The translations under genes were made by a program, and so were the position numbers. 64,000 nt of DNA from Herbaspirillum sp. DW155 (GTDB lineage: Bacteria > Pseudomonadota > Gammaproteobacteria > Burkholderiales > Burkholderiaceae_D), in NCBI RefSeq assembly GCF_037076565.1, contig NZ_AP029028.1, positions 3,658,001 to 3,722,000 of the forward strand, in the 5' to 3' direction. The notes beneath the pieces are model-generated. The model made no database searches. It was not told the origin of the DNA and was given only the letters and a program-made list of their open reading frames with translations. Below are positions 28,534-38,093 of this stretch, piece after piece; position 1 is the first letter of the stretch; the number at the start of each line of letters is the position of its first letter.

Positions 28534-29190
28534 ATGACAACGCTCGACCTGCGCCGCCACGGTGCGCTGCTGACCTGGCTTTCCCTGTTCCACCTGCTGG
28601 TGATCACGTCCAGCAATTATCTGGTGCAGCTGCCCGTTTCCATTCTCGGCCTGCATACCACCTGGGGCGCCTTCAGCTTTCCCTTCATTTTCCTGGCGAC
28701 CGATCTGACGGTACGTTTCTTCGGCGCGCCGCTGGCCCGCCGCATCATCTTTGCGGTGATGCTGCCGGCGCTGTTCATTTCCTATGGCGTCTCGGCGCTG
28801 TTTTACCAGGGGCAATGGCAGGGCTTCGATGCGCTGGCGCACTTCAACCTGTTCGTGGCCCGTATCGCCGTAGCCAGCTTCATGGCCTATGTGCTGGGAC
28901 AGGTGCTGGACGTGCAGGTCTTCAACCGCCTGCGCGCCTGGCGTCACTGGTGGCTGGCGCCGGCGGTGTCGATGGTGTTCGGCAATGCCAGCGATACCAT
29001 CGCCTTCTTCTCCATCGCCTTCTGGCGCAGCAGCGATCCCTTCATGGCCACGCACTGGGTGGAGATCGCGCTGGTCGATTACGGCTTCAAGATCGCCATC
29101 AGCCTGCTGTTTTTCCTGCCGGTGTATGGCGCGCTGATGTCGTTTCTGAAGAGCTGGTTCGCCCGCCCGCTGGCGGCCGATCCGGCCTGA
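28534..29190 (+). CDS. yhhQ: YhhQ/DUF165 queuosine precursor transporter
   Basis: 218 aa with six hydrophobic helices. The family pattern is clear: ITSSNYLVQLP near the N-terminus, FPFIFLATDLTVRFFG, and MVFGNASDTIAFFSIAF. It imports preQ0/preQ1 for tRNA queuosine. The start MTTLDLRRHG follows AAAAAGG. A candidate preQ1-I riboswitch covers this ribosome site, which agrees with the function. Confidence 0.92.
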   Translation: MTTLDLRRHGALLTWLSLFHLLVITSSNYLVQLPVSILGLHTTWGAFSFPFIFLATDLTVRFFGAPLARRIIFAVMLPALFISYGVSALFYQGQWQGFDALAHFNLFVARIAVASFMAYVLGQVLDVQVFNRLRAWRHWWLAPAVSMVFGNASDTIAFFSIAFWRSSDPFMATHWVEIALVDYGFKIAISLLFFLPVYGALMSFLKSWFARPLAADPA

Positions 29191-29283
29191 GTCCTGCAGC
29201 GATTTGCATAGGACGGTAAACTTGCGCCTTTGCGCGGTCACCGTCACTGCGCTCTCCCTCTCCACCCTCCACCTGGACTGCGC

Positions 29284-30441
29284 ATGAACTGGCCCCTGTT
29301 TGCCCTTGCCGTTGCCGCCTTCGGCATCGGCACCACTGAATTCGTCATCATGGGCTTGCTGCCCGACGTGGCGCGCGACCTGGGCGTCTCGGCCCCGGCG
29401 GCCGGCATGCTGGTCTCGGGCTATGCCCTGGGCGTGGCCGCTGGCGCTCCCATCCTCGCCATCCTGACCGCCAGATGGCCGCGCAAGCAGGCACTGGTGG
29501 GGCTGATGTGCCTGTTCATCCTGGGCAATGTGCTGTGCGCGGTGGCGCCCAACTATGTGTTCCTGATGGTGGCGCGCGTGGTGACTGCCTTCTGCCATGC
29601 GGCCTTCTTCGGCATCGGCTCGGTGGTGGCGGCTGAACTGGTTTCCCCGCAAAAGCGGGCCCAGGCCGTGGCCCTGATGTTCACCGGCCTGACCGTGGCC
29701 AACATCCTCGGTGTGCCGCTGGGCACGGCCTTCGGCCATGCGGCCGGCTGGCGTTCCACCTTCGGCGTGGTGAGCGGTATCGGCGTGCTGGCCGCCGTCA
29801 TGCTGTGGACCCTGCTGCCCCGGAAGATCCCCATGCAAGGCGGCAACATCTTCCAGGAGTTCCGCTCCATCATCGATACCCGCGTGCAGCTCTCGCTGCT
29901 GACCTCGACGCTGGCCTCGATCAGCATGTTCAGCGTGATCACCTACATCGCCTACATCCTGCTGGACGTGACCGGTTTCAGCGCCCGGGAAGAGAGCTGG
30001 GTGCTGCTGCTCTTCGGCGCCGGCATCACCGTGGGTGGCCTGGTCGGCGGCAAGCTGGCGGACTGGAAACTGATGCCCGTGATGTGCGGCGTGTTCCTCT
30101 GCATCGCCATCGTGCTGGGGCTGTTTTCCTTCACCAGCCATTACAAGTGGCCGACGCTGGCGACCATGTTCGCCTGGGGTGCCTTCGCCTTTGCGGTGGT
30201 GCCCGGCGCACAGATCCGCGTGCTCGATACCGCACGCGGCGCACCCAACCTGGCTTCGACTCTCAACCAGGGCGCCTTCAACCTGGGTAATGCCACCGGC
30301 GCCTGGGTCGGTGGACTGGCGATCTCGGCCGGCCTGCCGCTGACCGACCTGCCCCTGATCGGCTCGGCCTTCGCCCTGCTGGGATTGGTGACGGTGGCCT
30401 TCTCGGCCTCGCTGGACAAGCGCGTGCGCGCCACGGCCTGA
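29284..30441 (+). CDS. MFS transporter, DHA1 (AraJ/YdhP-like) family
   Basis: 385 aa with 12 predicted helices. The N-terminus has FGIGTTEFVIMGLLPDVARD, the marker of the AraJ/YdhP/PbuE group of sugar or drug efflux permeases, and motif A is seen in ARWPRKQALVG. It follows yhhQ by 93 bp. Ribosome site is weak. Substrate unknown. Confidence 0.88.
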   Translation: MNWPLFALAVAAFGIGTTEFVIMGLLPDVARDLGVSAPAAGMLVSGYALGVAAGAPILAILTARWPRKQALVGLMCLFILGNVLCAVAPNYVFLMVARVVTAFCHAAFFGIGSVVAAELVSPQKRAQAVALMFTGLTVANILGVPLGTAFGHAAGWRSTFGVVSGIGVLAAVMLWTLLPRKIPMQGGNIFQEFRSIIDTRVQLSLLTSTLASISMFSVITYIAYILLDVTGFSAREESWVLLLFGAGITVGGLVGGKLADWKLMPVMCGVFLCIAIVLGLFSFTSHYKWPTLATMFAWGAFAFAVVPGAQIRVLDTARGAPNLASTLNQGAFNLGNATGAWVGGLAISAGLPLTDLPLIGSAFALLGLVTVAFSASLDKRVRATA

Positions 30442-30462
30442 ACCCGCGCCACGCTCGTCAAA

Positions 30463-30495
30463 AAAGGCGCTTGCCCCTCGCGGACAAGCGCCTTT
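30463..30495. terminator. Bidirectional terminator between MFS gene and argE
   Basis: An 11-bp stem AAAGGCGCTTG/CAAGCGCCTTT (30463-30473, 30485-30495) is flanked by A residues on the left and T residues on the right. It serves both convergent genes. Confidence 0.85.
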
Positions 30496-30523
30496 GTTCA
30501 TCTTGCAGAAGAGGTAAAAAACC

Positions 30524-31726
30524 TCAGACCGCCTTCAGATGCGCCGAGGCGATGAAGTTGTCGAAGAAACTTTCACATCGTGCCAATTGCTCCAGCGTGA
30601 CGAACTCATTGGGCTTGTGCGCATGGATGATGTCCCCCGGCCCGCAAATCACCGCCGGCATGCCGGCCTGGCCGAACAGCCCGCCTTCGGTGCCGAAGCC
30701 GACCTTGCGTGCGCGTTCACTGCCCAGAATACGCAACGCCGAAGTCACCAGCGGATCATCCGGTGCCGTGCTCATGCCGGGATAGGAGGTCAGCGTCTCG
30801 AATTCGATACGCCCTTGCGCGCCCTCGATCTGCATCTGCGGCAGCACTTCCTGTTCTGCATAACGCTTCACTTCCTCGAATACCTCACCCGGATCGATGC
30901 CCGGCAGGAAGCGGTGCTCGAAGACGAATTCGGCCTTGTCCGGAATGATGTTGGGGGCGTTGCCGCCGTTGGAGAGCGTGGTGACGATGGAAGAATACGG
31001 CACGTCGAAGTCGTAATCCTGCACCTCGGAATGGCGCACGCGCAGGGCGATCTCGCGGATCTTCAGCTGCATCATGGCGGCGTAGTCGATGCTGTTGATG
31101 CCCAGGTGCGGACACGAGGAATGCGCCGCATGGCCATGCACCGAGCAGCGATAGGAGCGCTTGCCCTTGTGCGCGATCACCGGCTGCATCATGGTCGGCT
31201 CGCCGATGATGACGCCGGTGGGCCTGATGTCGTTCTGCTGCAGGTCGGCCAGCAGTTCGCGCACGCCCAGGCAGCCCACTTCTTCATCATAAGAGAAGGA
31301 AAAGTGCAGCGGCGTATGCAAGCGATCCTGGGCGATGGCCGGCAGGCGCGCCAGGCAGACTGCGATGAAACCCTTCATGTCGCAGGCACCGCGACCGAAC
31401 AATTTGCCATCGGCCACATGGGCCACGAAGGGATCGGTGTCCCAGTTCTGGCCCTTGACCGGCACCACGTCGGTATGACCGGAGAAGACCGTGCCGAAAC
31501 GGCCGGGACCGGCATCGCCCAGGGTGGCGAACAGGTTGGCCTTGCGCCGCTCGCCGTCATAGGTGAGGCGGGTGGTGGCGCCGTGGCGTTCGAGGTAGTC
31601 GCGCACCCACTCGATGAGGCCAAGGTTGGATTCGCGGCTGATGGTGTTGAAACCGATGAGGGTCTTGAGGATATCCAGCGTCGCCCCGGTCGGTTCCGCG
31701 GCGGCGGTGTTCAGTGATGCGTTCAT
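30524..31726 (-). CDS. argE: Acetylornithine deacetylase (M20 family)
   Basis: Zinc-dependent hydrolase that releases ornithine from N-acetylornithine. It has 400 aa with metal-binding motifs SGHTDVVPV and GRGACDMKGF, the catalytic Glu in SYDEEVGCLG, a dimerisation domain, and a terminal metal His in DIIHAHKPNEF. The start MNASLNTAAA is preferred over an upstream TTG. Similar M20 deacylases such as DapE are less likely given GACDMKGF and length. Confidence 0.87.
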   Translation of the reverse strand: MNASLNTAAAEPTGATLDILKTLIGFNTISRESNLGLIEWVRDYLERHGATTRLTYDGERRKANLFATLGDAGPGRFGTVFSGHTDVVPVKGQNWDTDPFVAHVADGKLFGRGACDMKGFIAVCLARLPAIAQDRLHTPLHFSFSYDEEVGCLGVRELLADLQQNDIRPTGVIIGEPTMMQPVIAHKGKRSYRCSVHGHAAHSSCPHLGINSIDYAAMMQLKIREIALRVRHSEVQDYDFDVPYSSIVTTLSNGGNAPNIIPDKAEFVFEHRFLPGIDPGEVFEEVKRYAEQEVLPQMQIEGAQGRIEFETLTSYPGMSTAPDDPLVTSALRILGSERARKVGFGTEGGLFGQAGMPAVICGPGDIIHAHKPNEFVTLEQLARCESFFDNFIASAHLKAV

Positions 31727-32247
31727 GATGATGGTATGCCTATTCAAATCCGGAACGCCGGGCCAGCCGTCAACAGGACAGGCCGTCTACGTGTTCCCGC
31801 AGAAGTGCAGCAAGCCGCGTGCCACCGCTGATGCCTGCCGGGATGGCGACGGACTTGGACTGATGCCCGGGCTGTCGACCGCTCCCCCGACACCGACGAA
31901 TCCCGCCTGACGGGAATTTTCTTCTCCCAGGGGATCGCCTGCTCTGCACAAGAAGGGCTTAGCTTACACCGCAATGCATATGGCGGCTGAGGAGATGAAG
32001 AGTTTTTACGCACGGACGTACGCTTGTGCTCGAGCGGCGTTCGCCTCCAGAGGCAATTGCAAGGGGTCGGGCGGTCTAGTAGACAGGGAAAGCAGGACGT
32101 ATCAGGAAAATCCTGCTATGAGTTTCTACGCATTTTTGTCAGACTGCGGCTGAAGTTTTGTGCCTGGAGAAGCGCCCGCAGAGGCCAGCCTGCATTCCCA
32201 AGGCACAGGAATGGTGATCAGGGTCACTACAACAGAAGGACAAGACC
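31727..32247. other. 521-bp spacer between argE and the receiver gene
   Basis: No convincing gene or named RNA is seen. One small inverted repeat TCCCGCC-TGA-CGGGA lies near 31904-31917. GTGA-N6-TCAC at 32214-32227 sits 21 bp before the receiver start and resembles a half-conserved CRP-type site. An ACG-rich patch at 32010-32036 is unexplained. Confidence 0.4.
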
Positions 32248-32709
32248 ATGAAACCGCCGATCATACTGATGATTGAGTCGAACGGCGAAGCAGTGGAGCT
32301 GGCGCGCTTTGCGCTGTGGCGCCAGAATTTTCACTGTGTATTGCAGTGGTATGACGAAGCAGACGCCGCCATCGAGCGTTTGCTGGAGCGTCGCCAGGAT
32401 GGCGACACGCAATTGCCGGGCATGATCTTCCTCGACCCGGGCATGATGGAGAACAACGGTCTGGATTTCATCCAGGCGATGAAGGCAGGCCGCGACACGC
32501 GCGGGGTACCGATCGTGGTATTTCCCGACAGTGATTATCCGCCGGAGATGCCGATGCTGATCGAGGCGGGTGCGGTGGAATATCTGCTAAAGCCCGAGAC
32601 GGCGCAGCAATACATGGAAGTGGTAGTAGACCGTGCGCGGCGCTGGAGCAAGCGACGGCGCCGGCGTGGTGGCGGCGGTGTGGATGCGGGGCAGACCAGG
32701 CCATCGTGA
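32248..32709 (+). CDS. Stand-alone receiver-domain protein
   Basis: 153 aa, a single CheY-like domain with no output domain. The phospho-acceptor is D63 in IFLDPGM, and the conserved Lys is K115 in EYLLKPE. The N-terminal acidic patch is reduced to one residue (E10 in LMIESN), and the Thr/Ser position lies in VVFPDSD. The protein ends in an odd tail, a run of Arg then four Gly, that could bind nucleic acid or a partner. No kinase is adjacent. A terminator follows. Confidence 0.85.
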   Translation: MKPPIILMIESNGEAVELARFALWRQNFHCVLQWYDEADAAIERLLERRQDGDTQLPGMIFLDPGMMENNGLDFIQAMKAGRDTRGVPIVVFPDSDYPPEMPMLIEAGAVEYLLKPETAQQYMEVVVDRARRWSKRRRRRGGGGVDAGQTRPS

Positions 32710-32726
32710 ATGCAGACGCCCATGAA

Positions 32727-32760
32727 AAAATGCCGTGACCTTCACCCGTCACGGCATTTT
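32727..32760. terminator. Bidirectional terminator after the receiver gene
   Basis: A 13-bp stem AAAATGCCGTGAC/GTCACGGCATTTT (32727-32739, 32748-32760) with flanking A and T runs, between convergent genes. Confidence 0.85.
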
Positions 32761-32797
32761 CATGAACACCTGCGCCATTGGACGGACCGATGGCTGT

Positions 32798-33064
32798 TTA
32801 TTTCTTCACACGCGAACTGATGTGCTCATCGAAGTCGCGCTGTGCTGCTTCCAGTTTCTTGAGGGCATCCTGCCAGGGCTGGTAATCCGCTTCGGTGAGC
32901 CAGGAGCCGCCGGGGTTCTGCTTCCACTGTTCCAGCTTGGCGGTCATCTTTTCATATTCTTCCAGCTGGGCGACCAGCAGCGCTTCCATCTGTGTCTTCA
33001 GCTCTTCGGCGCGGATGATCCAGGGATCTTGGTCTTGGTTCTGGCTCTGATCCTGTTCTGACAT
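32798..33064 (-). CDS. Hypothetical small charged coiled-coil protein
   Basis: 88 aa, rich in Gln, Glu and Lys, with a helical stretch at about 15-50 (EELKTQMEALLVAQLEEYEK) and another near the C-terminus. The N-terminus SEQDQSQNQDQD is a low-complexity repeat. Start at 33064 gives proper spacing to GAGAG; an ATG two codons upstream does not. No family recognised. Probably cytosolic. Confidence 0.72.
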   Translation of the reverse strand: MSEQDQSQNQDQDPWIIRAEELKTQMEALLVAQLEEYEKMTAKLEQWKQNPGGSWLTEADYQPWQDALKKLEAAQRDFDEHISSRVKK

Positions 33065-33255
33065 GGGCATCTCTCTTTGGGGTGAATGAGGTGGGTGGAT
33101 GCTATCACGAACGGTGGGGGCTGGCCGAGTGGCGCCGGGGGAGGAGATACCGGCCAGGGTATCTGCTGTTGCAGCCTGGGGTGTGAAGGTTTGGCTGGGT
33201 CATTACAGTCACGCACACCTCACGCAGGCCGCTCTGCAGAAGTCACGCAAAGCAA

Positions 33256-33289
33256 AAAGGCCTCTAACGCTGTCACGCTAGAGGCCTTT
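33256..33289 (-). terminator. Terminator of the initiator tRNA
   Basis: An 11-bp stem AAAGGCCTCTA/TAGAGGCCTTT (33256-33266, 33279-33289) with A residues on the left that read as U in minus-strand RNA, 28 bases beyond the tRNA 3' end. Confidence 0.8.
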
Positions 33290-33317
33290 ATCTGCAAGGC
33301 TTTTGCCTTGATGCATC

Positions 33318-33394
<77 letters not shown>

Positions 33395-33407
33395 TCTGAA
33401 GAAGATA

Positions 33408-33436
33408 ATTATAGGGTAGGTAAAAGAGGAATGCAA
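33408..33436 (-). promoter_or_regulatory. Sigma-70 promoter of tRNA-fMet
   Basis: On the minus strand TTGCAT, a 17-bp spacer and TATAAT lie just upstream of the tRNA, placing the start of transcription about 6-8 bases before it. Confidence 0.75.
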
Positions 33437-33592
33437 ACATTTTCTGCAATCTTTTTACAGTGATACACTCCTAACCGCATTGCAACTTCCCGCCGCACCC
33501 GGCCGACGTCTCAGACGCCCGGTTGCTATAGCAGGAAAATGCACCACGGGCCTTCCCTACTATATAAATAGACAGACACCTTCCGAGCCTCT

Positions 33593-34159
33593 ATGAAATT
33601 CTGTTCCGAGTGCGGTCAGACAGTATCCCAGCAGATTCCTCCCGATGACACGCGGCTGCGCTATGTCTGCAGCAATTGCGGAGCGATCCATTATCAGAAT
33701 CCGAAGATGGTGGTCGGTTCGGTTCCGGTCTGGGAACAGGATGGGCAGGTCAAGGTGCTGCTGTGCAAGCGCGCCATCGAGCCACGCCTGGGTTACTGGA
33801 CGCTGCCCGCCGGTTTCATGGAAAACGATGAAACCACCGAAGACGCCGCCCGCCGCGAAACTGAAGAAGAAGCCGGTGCGCGCATCCAGCTGCATGAACT
33901 GTTCTCGCTGGTCAACGTGCCCCACGTGCACCAGGTCCACCTGTTCTACCGCGCCACCCTGCTCGACCTCGATTACCAGGCCGGCATCGAAAGCCTCGAA
34001 GTCGCTCTCTATACAGAAGACCAGATCCCCTGGCAGGACATCGCCTTCCCCACGGTGGAGTTCACCTTGCGTGCCTTCTTTGCCGATATGAAGAAAGTGC
34101 GCAGCGGTGAAGGCAGCTTCACGCTGCACACCGAAGACATCCGCCGCCGCATGATCTGA
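33593..34159 (+). CDS. NUDIX hydrolase with N-terminal zinc ribbon (NudC-like/ADP-ribose type)
   Basis: 188 aa. A zinc ribbon uses C4, C7, C26 and C29 (CSECG, CSNCG). The Nudix box G74 to A96 matches GX5EX7REUXEEXGU at every position. It hydrolyses a nucleoside diphosphate linked to another moiety, substrate not readable. It lies 15 bp before aat, probably one operon with aat, bpt. Confidence 0.9.
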   Translation: MKFCSECGQTVSQQIPPDDTRLRYVCSNCGAIHYQNPKMVVGSVPVWEQDGQVKVLLCKRAIEPRLGYWTLPAGFMENDETTEDAARRETEEEAGARIQLHELFSLVNVPHVHQVHLFYRATLLDLDYQAGIESLEVALYTEDQIPWQDIAFPTVEFTLRAFFADMKKVRSGEGSFTLHTEDIRRRMI

Positions 34160-34174
34160 TCCGCAGGAACACGC

Positions 34175-34918
34175 ATGATCGCCTGGCTGGACCTGGACAC
34201 GCCCTTCCCCGATGTCTCCCGCGCCCTGGCCGATCCGGCCGGACTGCTGGCGGCAGGGGCGGACCTGTCGCCGCAGCGGCTGCTGGATGCCTATCGGCAC
34301 GGCATCTTCCCCTGGTTCTCCGAAGGCCAGCCCATCCTCTGGTGGAGTACCGACCCGCGCATGGTGCTGCGCACCGATCACTTCATCGTCTCCGACAGCC
34401 TCAAGAAAACCCTGCGCCGCATCGAACGCAGCCGCCACGGCGACGGCCTCTGGAAGGTCAGCTTCGACACTGCCTTCGAACAGGTCATGCAGGGCTGCGC
34501 CGGGCCGCGACGGCATGAACAGGGCACCTGGATTTCCCCTGAGATCATCGCTGGCTATACCGGCCTGCATCGCGCCGGTTTTGCGCATTCCTCGGAAGTG
34601 TGGCTCAACGGCGAACTGGTGGGCGGCGCCTATGGCGTGTCGATCGGACGCATGTTCTACGGCGAATCGATGTTTGCGCGGGTGAGCGATGCCTCCAAGG
34701 TGGCGCTGGCGCATCTGGTGTTCTTCCTGCGCAGCCACGGCGTGGAGATGATCGACTGCCAACAGGAAACCTCCCACCTGGCCTCGCTGGGCGCACGTCC
34801 GATTGCCCGCAGCGACTTCCTGCGCCATCTGCGCGCAGCCATCCAGCGGCCGCAGATCCGGGGCTGGGCGCCGCTGAACCTGCTGGAGACCGGCATCCCG
34901 TCGGGCCGGCGCGACTGA
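34175..34918 (+). CDS. aat: Leucyl/phenylalanyl-tRNA-protein transferase
   Basis: Adds Leu or Phe to proteins with N-terminal Arg or Lys, marking them for ClpAP. 247 aa with the family signatures [41 protein letters not shown] and [14 protein letters not shown]. It is followed by bpt, the companion enzyme of the same N-degron pathway. Confidence 0.95.
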   Translation: MIAWLDLDTPFPDVSRALADPAGLLAAGADLSPQRLLDAYRHGIFPWFSEGQPILWWSTDPRMVLRTDHFIVSDSLKKTLRRIERSRHGDGLWKVSFDTAFEQVMQGCAGPRRHEQGTWISPEIIAGYTGLHRAGFAHSSEVWLNGELVGGAYGVSIGRMFYGESMFARVSDASKVALAHLVFFLRSHGVEMIDCQQETSHLASLGARPIARSDFLRHLRAAIQRPQIRGWAPLNLLETGIPSGRRD

Positions 34919-35039
34919 GCGCGGCGCCGTTCTTCACTGCGGCCATCAAAATGGTGTAAATTGGAACCTGACTCCACGGACCGCCCGGCGCGCTCGAGCC
35001 ACTCACCGCCGGCCTCCCGCAAGACAGGACAGGACGCAC

Positions 35040-35768
35040 ATGACGCATCTCAAAGACTTGCCGTTCTCCACGTTGCAGTTCTATGCAACCGCGCCCTACC
35101 CGTGCAGCTATCTCGATGACCAGCAGGCCCGCTCGCAAGTGGCCACGCCATCGCACCTGATCAATGCGGATGTGTATTCGGAACTGGTCAAGACAGGGTT
35201 TCGGCGCAGCGGCATCTTCACCTACCGCCCCTACTGCGACGGCTGCAATGCCTGCACCCCGGTGCGCATCCGCGTGGCCGACTTCGAACGCAACCGCAGC
35301 CAGCGCCGCGCCTGGGAACGCAATCGCGGCCTGCAAACCCTGGTCACCAACCTGACCTACGCTCACGAACACTACGAGCTGTACCTGCGCTACCAGTGCG
35401 CCCGCCATGCTGGCGGCGGCATGGACCAGGACAGCCGCGACCAGTACGCACAGTTCCTGCTGCAGAGCAAGGTCAACACCCGCCTGGTGGAATTCCGCGA
35501 GGCCGACGGCACGCTGCGCATGGTCAGCATCATCGACGTGCTCAATGACGGGCTCTCTTCGGTCTACACCTTCTTCGATCCCGACCTGCCGGCCGCCTCC
35601 TTCGGCACCTACAACATCCTCTGGCAGATCGAGCAGGCGCGCCAGCTGGAGATGCCCTACGTCTACCTCGGCTACTGGATCAAGAAGAGCCAGAAGATGG
35701 CCTACAAGACCAACTACCAGCCGCTGGAAGCCCTGCACCAAGGAGAATGGCGCCTGCTGGAGGGCTGA
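35040..35768 (+). CDS. bpt: Aspartate/glutamate leucyltransferase (arginyltransferase homolog)
   Basis: Transfers Leu to N-terminal Asp or Glu, creating a ClpS/ClpAP degron. 242 aa with the N-terminal Cys-rich ATE_N domain ([16 protein letters not shown]) and C-terminal GNAT-like ATE_C domain ([20 protein letters not shown]). It is adjacent to aat, the usual Betaproteobacterial order. Confidence 0.94.
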   Translation: MTHLKDLPFSTLQFYATAPYPCSYLDDQQARSQVATPSHLINADVYSELVKTGFRRSGIFTYRPYCDGCNACTPVRIRVADFERNRSQRRAWERNRGLQTLVTNLTYAHEHYELYLRYQCARHAGGGMDQDSRDQYAQFLLQSKVNTRLVEFREADGTLRMVSIIDVLNDGLSSVYTFFDPDLPAASFGTYNILWQIEQARQLEMPYVYLGYWIKKSQKMAYKTNYQPLEALHQGEWRLLEG

Positions 35769-35921
35769 AGCGGGGTTCACGCCTGTGGCGCCGCGTATGC
35801 AAAAACGCGCACAATCGCATCAAATTGACCTGCACCACGGCATCAGGTGGGGAATGCGCCGCAGCTCACGTTAGAATAGCGGCAGTTTTTTCTGCCCTCT
35901 TCCTTTCCTGATCGTCCCATC

Positions 35922-36989
35922 GTGTCCGACAAATTCCTTTACGCGCTCGCGCGTCCGCTGCTGTTTTCCCTCGAACCCGAAACCGCGCACCACCTGGTGC
36001 TGCCCGCGCTGCGCTGCGCCGCGCGCTACAGCCTGACCGATTTCATCACCAGGAAACCGGCCGCAGACCCGCGCACGGTCATGGGCATCACCTTCCCCAA
36101 CCCGGTCGGCATGGCCGCCGGGCTGGACAAGGATGGCGCCTACATCGACGGCCTGGCCGCGCTGGGCTTCGGCTTCATCGAAGTCGGCACGGTCACGCCG
36201 CGCGCCCAGCCGGGCAATCCGCTGCCGCGCATGTTCCGCCTGCCGGCCGCCAGCGCGGTGATCAACCGCATGGGCTTCAACAATGGTGGCGTGGATGCCT
36301 TCGTGGCCAATGTGCAATCCTCGCGCTTCTACCAGGAGCGCCAGGGCGTGCTGGGCCTGAACATCGGCAAGAACGCCGATACCCCCATCGAGCGCGCCGC
36401 CGAGGATTACGTGCACTGCCTGGAAAAGGTATATCCCTACGCCAGCTATGTGACGGTGAACATTTCTTCACCCAACACCAAGAACCTGCGCCAGTTGCAG
36501 GGCGCCTCCGAACTGGATGCCCTGCTGTCGCAGCTGAAATCGGCCCAGCGCCGCCTGGCCGACCGCCACGGCCGCTATGTGCCGGTGGTGCTGAAGATCG
36601 CGCCGGACATGGAGTTGGAACAGATCAAGAACGTCGCCGACGCGCTGCTGCGCCACCAGATCGATGGCGTCATCGCCACCAACACCACCATCACCCGCGA
36701 TGCCGTGCAAGGCATGCCGCATGGGGACGAAGCCGGCGGGCTGTCGGGCAAACCCGTGCTGGAGCTGTCCAACCAGGTGATCCGGGGACTCAAGGCCGAA
36801 GTCGGCGACGCCCTGCCCATCATCGGCGTGGGCGGGATCTTCAGCGGTGCCGATGCCCGCGCCAAGATCGATGCCGGCGCCTCGCTGGTGCAACTCTATA
36901 CCGGACTGATCTACCAGGGACCGGCGCTGGTGCATGAGTGCGCCGAGGCGCTGCGGGCGCCGGTGGTTGCGGCGGCAGCGCACCACTGA
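35922..36989 (+). CDS. pyrD: Dihydroorotate dehydrogenase (quinone), class 2
   Basis: Membrane-associated FMN enzyme of pyrimidine synthesis. 355 aa from a GTG start. The N-terminal amphipathic helices ([20 protein letters not shown]) mark class 2. [26 protein letters not shown] and VNISSPNT bind FMN and substrate, with the catalytic Ser in the last. A terminator follows at 37014-37046. Confidence 0.96.
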   Translation: MSDKFLYALARPLLFSLEPETAHHLVLPALRCAARYSLTDFITRKPAADPRTVMGITFPNPVGMAAGLDKDGAYIDGLAALGFGFIEVGTVTPRAQPGNPLPRMFRLPAASAVINRMGFNNGGVDAFVANVQSSRFYQERQGVLGLNIGKNADTPIERAAEDYVHCLEKVYPYASYVTVNISSPNTKNLRQLQGASELDALLSQLKSAQRRLADRHGRYVPVVLKIAPDMELEQIKNVADALLRHQIDGVIATNTTITRDAVQGMPHGDEAGGLSGKPVLELSNQVIRGLKAEVGDALPIIGVGGIFSGADARAKIDAGASLVQLYTGLIYQGPALVHECAEALRAPVVAAAAHH

Positions 36990-37013
36990 GCCGTCAAGGG
37001 GCGTACAAACGAA

Positions 37014-37046
37014 AACAGCAGGCGATGTGCCTGCTGTTCTTCTTTG
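37014..37046 (+). terminator. Intrinsic terminator after pyrD
   Basis: A 10-bp stem AACAGCAGGC/GCCTGCTGTT with a 5-base loop, then CTTCTTT. Confidence 0.78.
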
Positions 37047-37076
37047 CGGGAGCGTGTGGGCGCCGGTGGGCACCGT

Positions 37077-37220
37077 TCAGTCCTTGGACGACTCCTTCTT
37101 GAGATTGAAGATCCGGCGCGCATTGGCATCGGATTCGGACTTCTTTTCAAAATCGGTCTTTTCGCAACCGGCCAGCACAACGCCGACGACCAGCGTCAGC
37201 AGCATGACGACGACACGCAT
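37077..37220 (-). CDS. Small lipoprotein
   Basis: 47 aa with a lipoprotein signal peptide and lipobox LAGC, so the mature chain is about 30 residues and mostly charged (EKTDFEKKSESDANARRIF). GGGGAAT precedes the start. Family not recognised. Confidence 0.72.
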   Translation of the reverse strand: MRVVVMLLTLVVGVVLAGCEKTDFEKKSESDANARRIFNLKKESSKD

Positions 37221-37459
37221 GATATTCCCCTGAAAATTCGGATGAGACCCGGATGCACGCACGCCCTCGCCCGAGGGCAGGCGGACAGCGCCGCAGAATG
37301 GGCCTCTGCAGGCAGCATATCGGGCCGGCAGGCGCCATTTTATGCGCAAAAGATCACCGTACGGCAACTCTCAGTGAAAGTTTTCGCTCGAAAGCGGTCG
37401 CCGGTCCCCTCTATAATGGCAGGCTTCCGGCAGCCTGGCCGTCGCCCTGCATTGTGTCC

Positions 37460-38059
37460 ATGTCCGTCAATACCATCGCCATCAACCGTCAGATGCGCCG
37501 TTTCGATGACCACGCCAGTGTCTGGCTGTTCGGTTACGGCTCGATCATCTTCAAGGCCGACTTTCCCTATCTGGAGCGCCGTCCGGCGCACATCACCGGC
37601 TGGGCGCGGCGCTTCTGGCAAGGTTCGCACGATCATCGCGGTACCGCCGAGGCGCCCGGGCGCGTGGTCACGCTGGTGCCGGAGGAAGGGGCGGTCTGCG
37701 CCGGCATGGCCTATCTGATCACGCCGGAAGTCTTTGCCCATCTGGATCACCGGGAAAAGAACGGCTATTTGCGGCTGGTCACGGCGATGCGCTTCGAAGA
37801 CGGCCAGGAGGCCGAGGGCCTGATCTATATCGCCGCCGAGGACAACGAAGCCTTCGCCGGCCCGGCCAGCGAGCTGGAGATCGCCCGCCAGATTGCCGGC
37901 GCGGCCGGTCCCAGCGGGCGCAACAGCGAATACCTGCTCAAGCTGGCCCAGGCCCTGCGCGAGCTGGGGGCCGAGGACAGCCACGTCTTCGCCATCGAAC
38001 GCCATCTGCTGCAACTGGCTCCGCAGCAGGCCCTGTTATCGTCCGCCCCACACCCCTGA
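37460..38059 (+). CDS. chaC: ChaC-type gamma-glutamylcyclotransferase
   Basis: Degrades glutathione to 5-oxoproline and Cys-Gly. 199 aa. The substrate-binding loop FGYGSI (24-29) and the catalytic Glu E99 in HREKNGY are present. The start at 37460 is chosen because the domain begins soon after; a GTG 6 bases upstream is possible. The open frame starts well before but without homology. Confidence 0.9.
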   Translation: MSVNTIAINRQMRRFDDHASVWLFGYGSIIFKADFPYLERRPAHITGWARRFWQGSHDHRGTAEAPGRVVTLVPEEGAVCAGMAYLITPEVFAHLDHREKNGYLRLVTAMRFEDGQEAEGLIYIAAEDNEAFAGPASELEIARQIAGAAGPSGRNSEYLLKLAQALRELGAEDSHVFAIERHLLQLAPQQALLSSAPHP

Positions 38060-38093
38060 GCACCGCATCGCACACTCAACAAGGAAGAAGAAC

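Noticed and set aside
31744..32013. 89-codon minus-strand frame upstream of argE
   Set aside because: No ribosome site, no domain, unlike codon use; likely chance.
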